DNA of 64,000 nt. Origin: Roseicella aerolata. Its GTDB lineage: Bacteria > Pseudomonadota > Alphaproteobacteria > Acetobacterales > Acetobacteraceae. Numbering within the stretch: the first letter of the stretch is position 1; each line of letters starts with the position of its first letter. Location: assembly GCF_020523605.1 (NCBI RefSeq), contig NZ_JAJAQI010000007.1, positions 96,342 through 160,341 on the forward strand. Reading direction: 5' to 3'. A program made the translations under genes and the position numbers. Under the pieces are notes generated by a model, which saw nothing but the letters and a program-made list of their open reading frames with translations, searched no databases and had not been told where the DNA came from. Shown here one piece after another: positions 63,867 through 64,000 of this stretch.

Positions 63867-64000
63867 ATGGCGTGGCGTCGCGGGCAGGCCTATGGGCAGG
63901 ACCTGCGGGATCGGGTTCTGGCGGCCGAGGGCGAGCCGATACGCGAGGTGGCCGAGCGGCTCTTGGTCAGTCCGTCCTATGTGGTGAAGGTGCGGGCGCG
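63867..64000 (+). mobile_element. IS630-type transposase, N-terminal part (cut by window edge)
   Basis: Forty-four codons from the ATG at 63867 to the edge: MAWRRGQAYGQDLRDRVLAAEGEP followed by IREVAERLLVSPSYVVKVRAR. This is the helix-turn-helix start typical of IS630-family transposases ('YSxDLRxRVL...VSxSYVxKVxxR'). The left end of the element is probably within about 100 bases upstream, after 63770, but the terminal repeat cannot be confirmed without the other end. Confidence 0.75.

Noticed and set aside
1..64000. tRNA, rRNA, prophage or defence genes
   Set aside because: I looked for T-loop-like GTTCGA sequences, rRNA blocks and typical phage or defence proteins and saw none. This was by eye, so a covariance-model search would be decisive.

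Overview
The window looks like chromosomal DNA of a very GC-rich alphaproteobacterium. Many Bug-family (tripartite tricarboxylate) receptors, a DUF3035/BamF-type lipoprotein beside a pair of M16 peptidases, the block chorismate mutase-hisC-tyrA divergent from metX-metW, an ileS-lspA pair and a MutL carrying the endonuclease motif all fit Rhodospirillales, most likely an Acetobacteraceae member of the Roseomonas type. This placement is inferred from gene content and composition, not from a database search. I saw no rRNA, tRNA, CRISPR array or prophage. The first gene is cut by the left edge, and an IS630-type transposase is cut by the right edge.

Layout. 0-4.6 kb: a minus-strand acyl-CoA operon (thiolase, DUF35 Zn-ribbon, MaoC hydratase, CitE-like lyase) divergent from a Bug receptor. 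4.8-17.2 kb: mostly housekeeping genes on the minus strand (lepA, rsmA, surA, heme oxygenase, mutL, pgi, two M16 peptidases, a BamF-like lipoprotein). 17.2-25 kb: a tandem repeat array, an HpcH/HpaI aldolase, then a plus-strand catabolic row (Baeyer-Villiger-type monooxygenase, alpha/beta hydrolase, amidinohydrolase-like protein, GlcD-type oxidase, MFS carrier). 25.4-30.3 kb: aromatic amino acid/histidine and methionine genes. 30.4-36 kb: small proteins, an SDR, an M20 peptidase, a second MaoC protein and ribF. 36-42.7 kb: ileS, lspA and a membrane-protein/DyP-peroxidase pair. 43-45.7 kb: a hydroxyacid dehydrogenase and a GMC oxidoreductase. 45.8-50.7 kb: a probable copper-handling group (DUF411, Met-rich Spy-like protein, DUF305 protein, Cu+ P-type ATPase with a YHS domain). 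50.7-59.9 kb: an MlaA-like protein, acetamidase/formamidase, a three-subunit molybdenum hydroxylase, an SDR and two solute receptors. 60-63.6 kb: P450, SGNH protein, YeiH-type carrier.

The most unusual content is a set of short dispersed, hairpin-rich repeats, here named A to E, that are not explained by genes. A, B and C often sit at gene ends, and their terminal bases form the stop codon (once the start codon) of the flanking gene. B and D share a stem-loop with the core ATGC-TGAC-GCAT. E is amplified in 57-bp (19-codon) steps at two loci, and at one of them it is translated as the N-terminus of RibF. Other points of note are an apparent CTG start for rsmA, an in-frame TAA in the DUF305 gene, and a low-GC stretch with different codon use inside ileS. 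Tight translational coupling (ATGA/GTGA overlaps) is common throughout.
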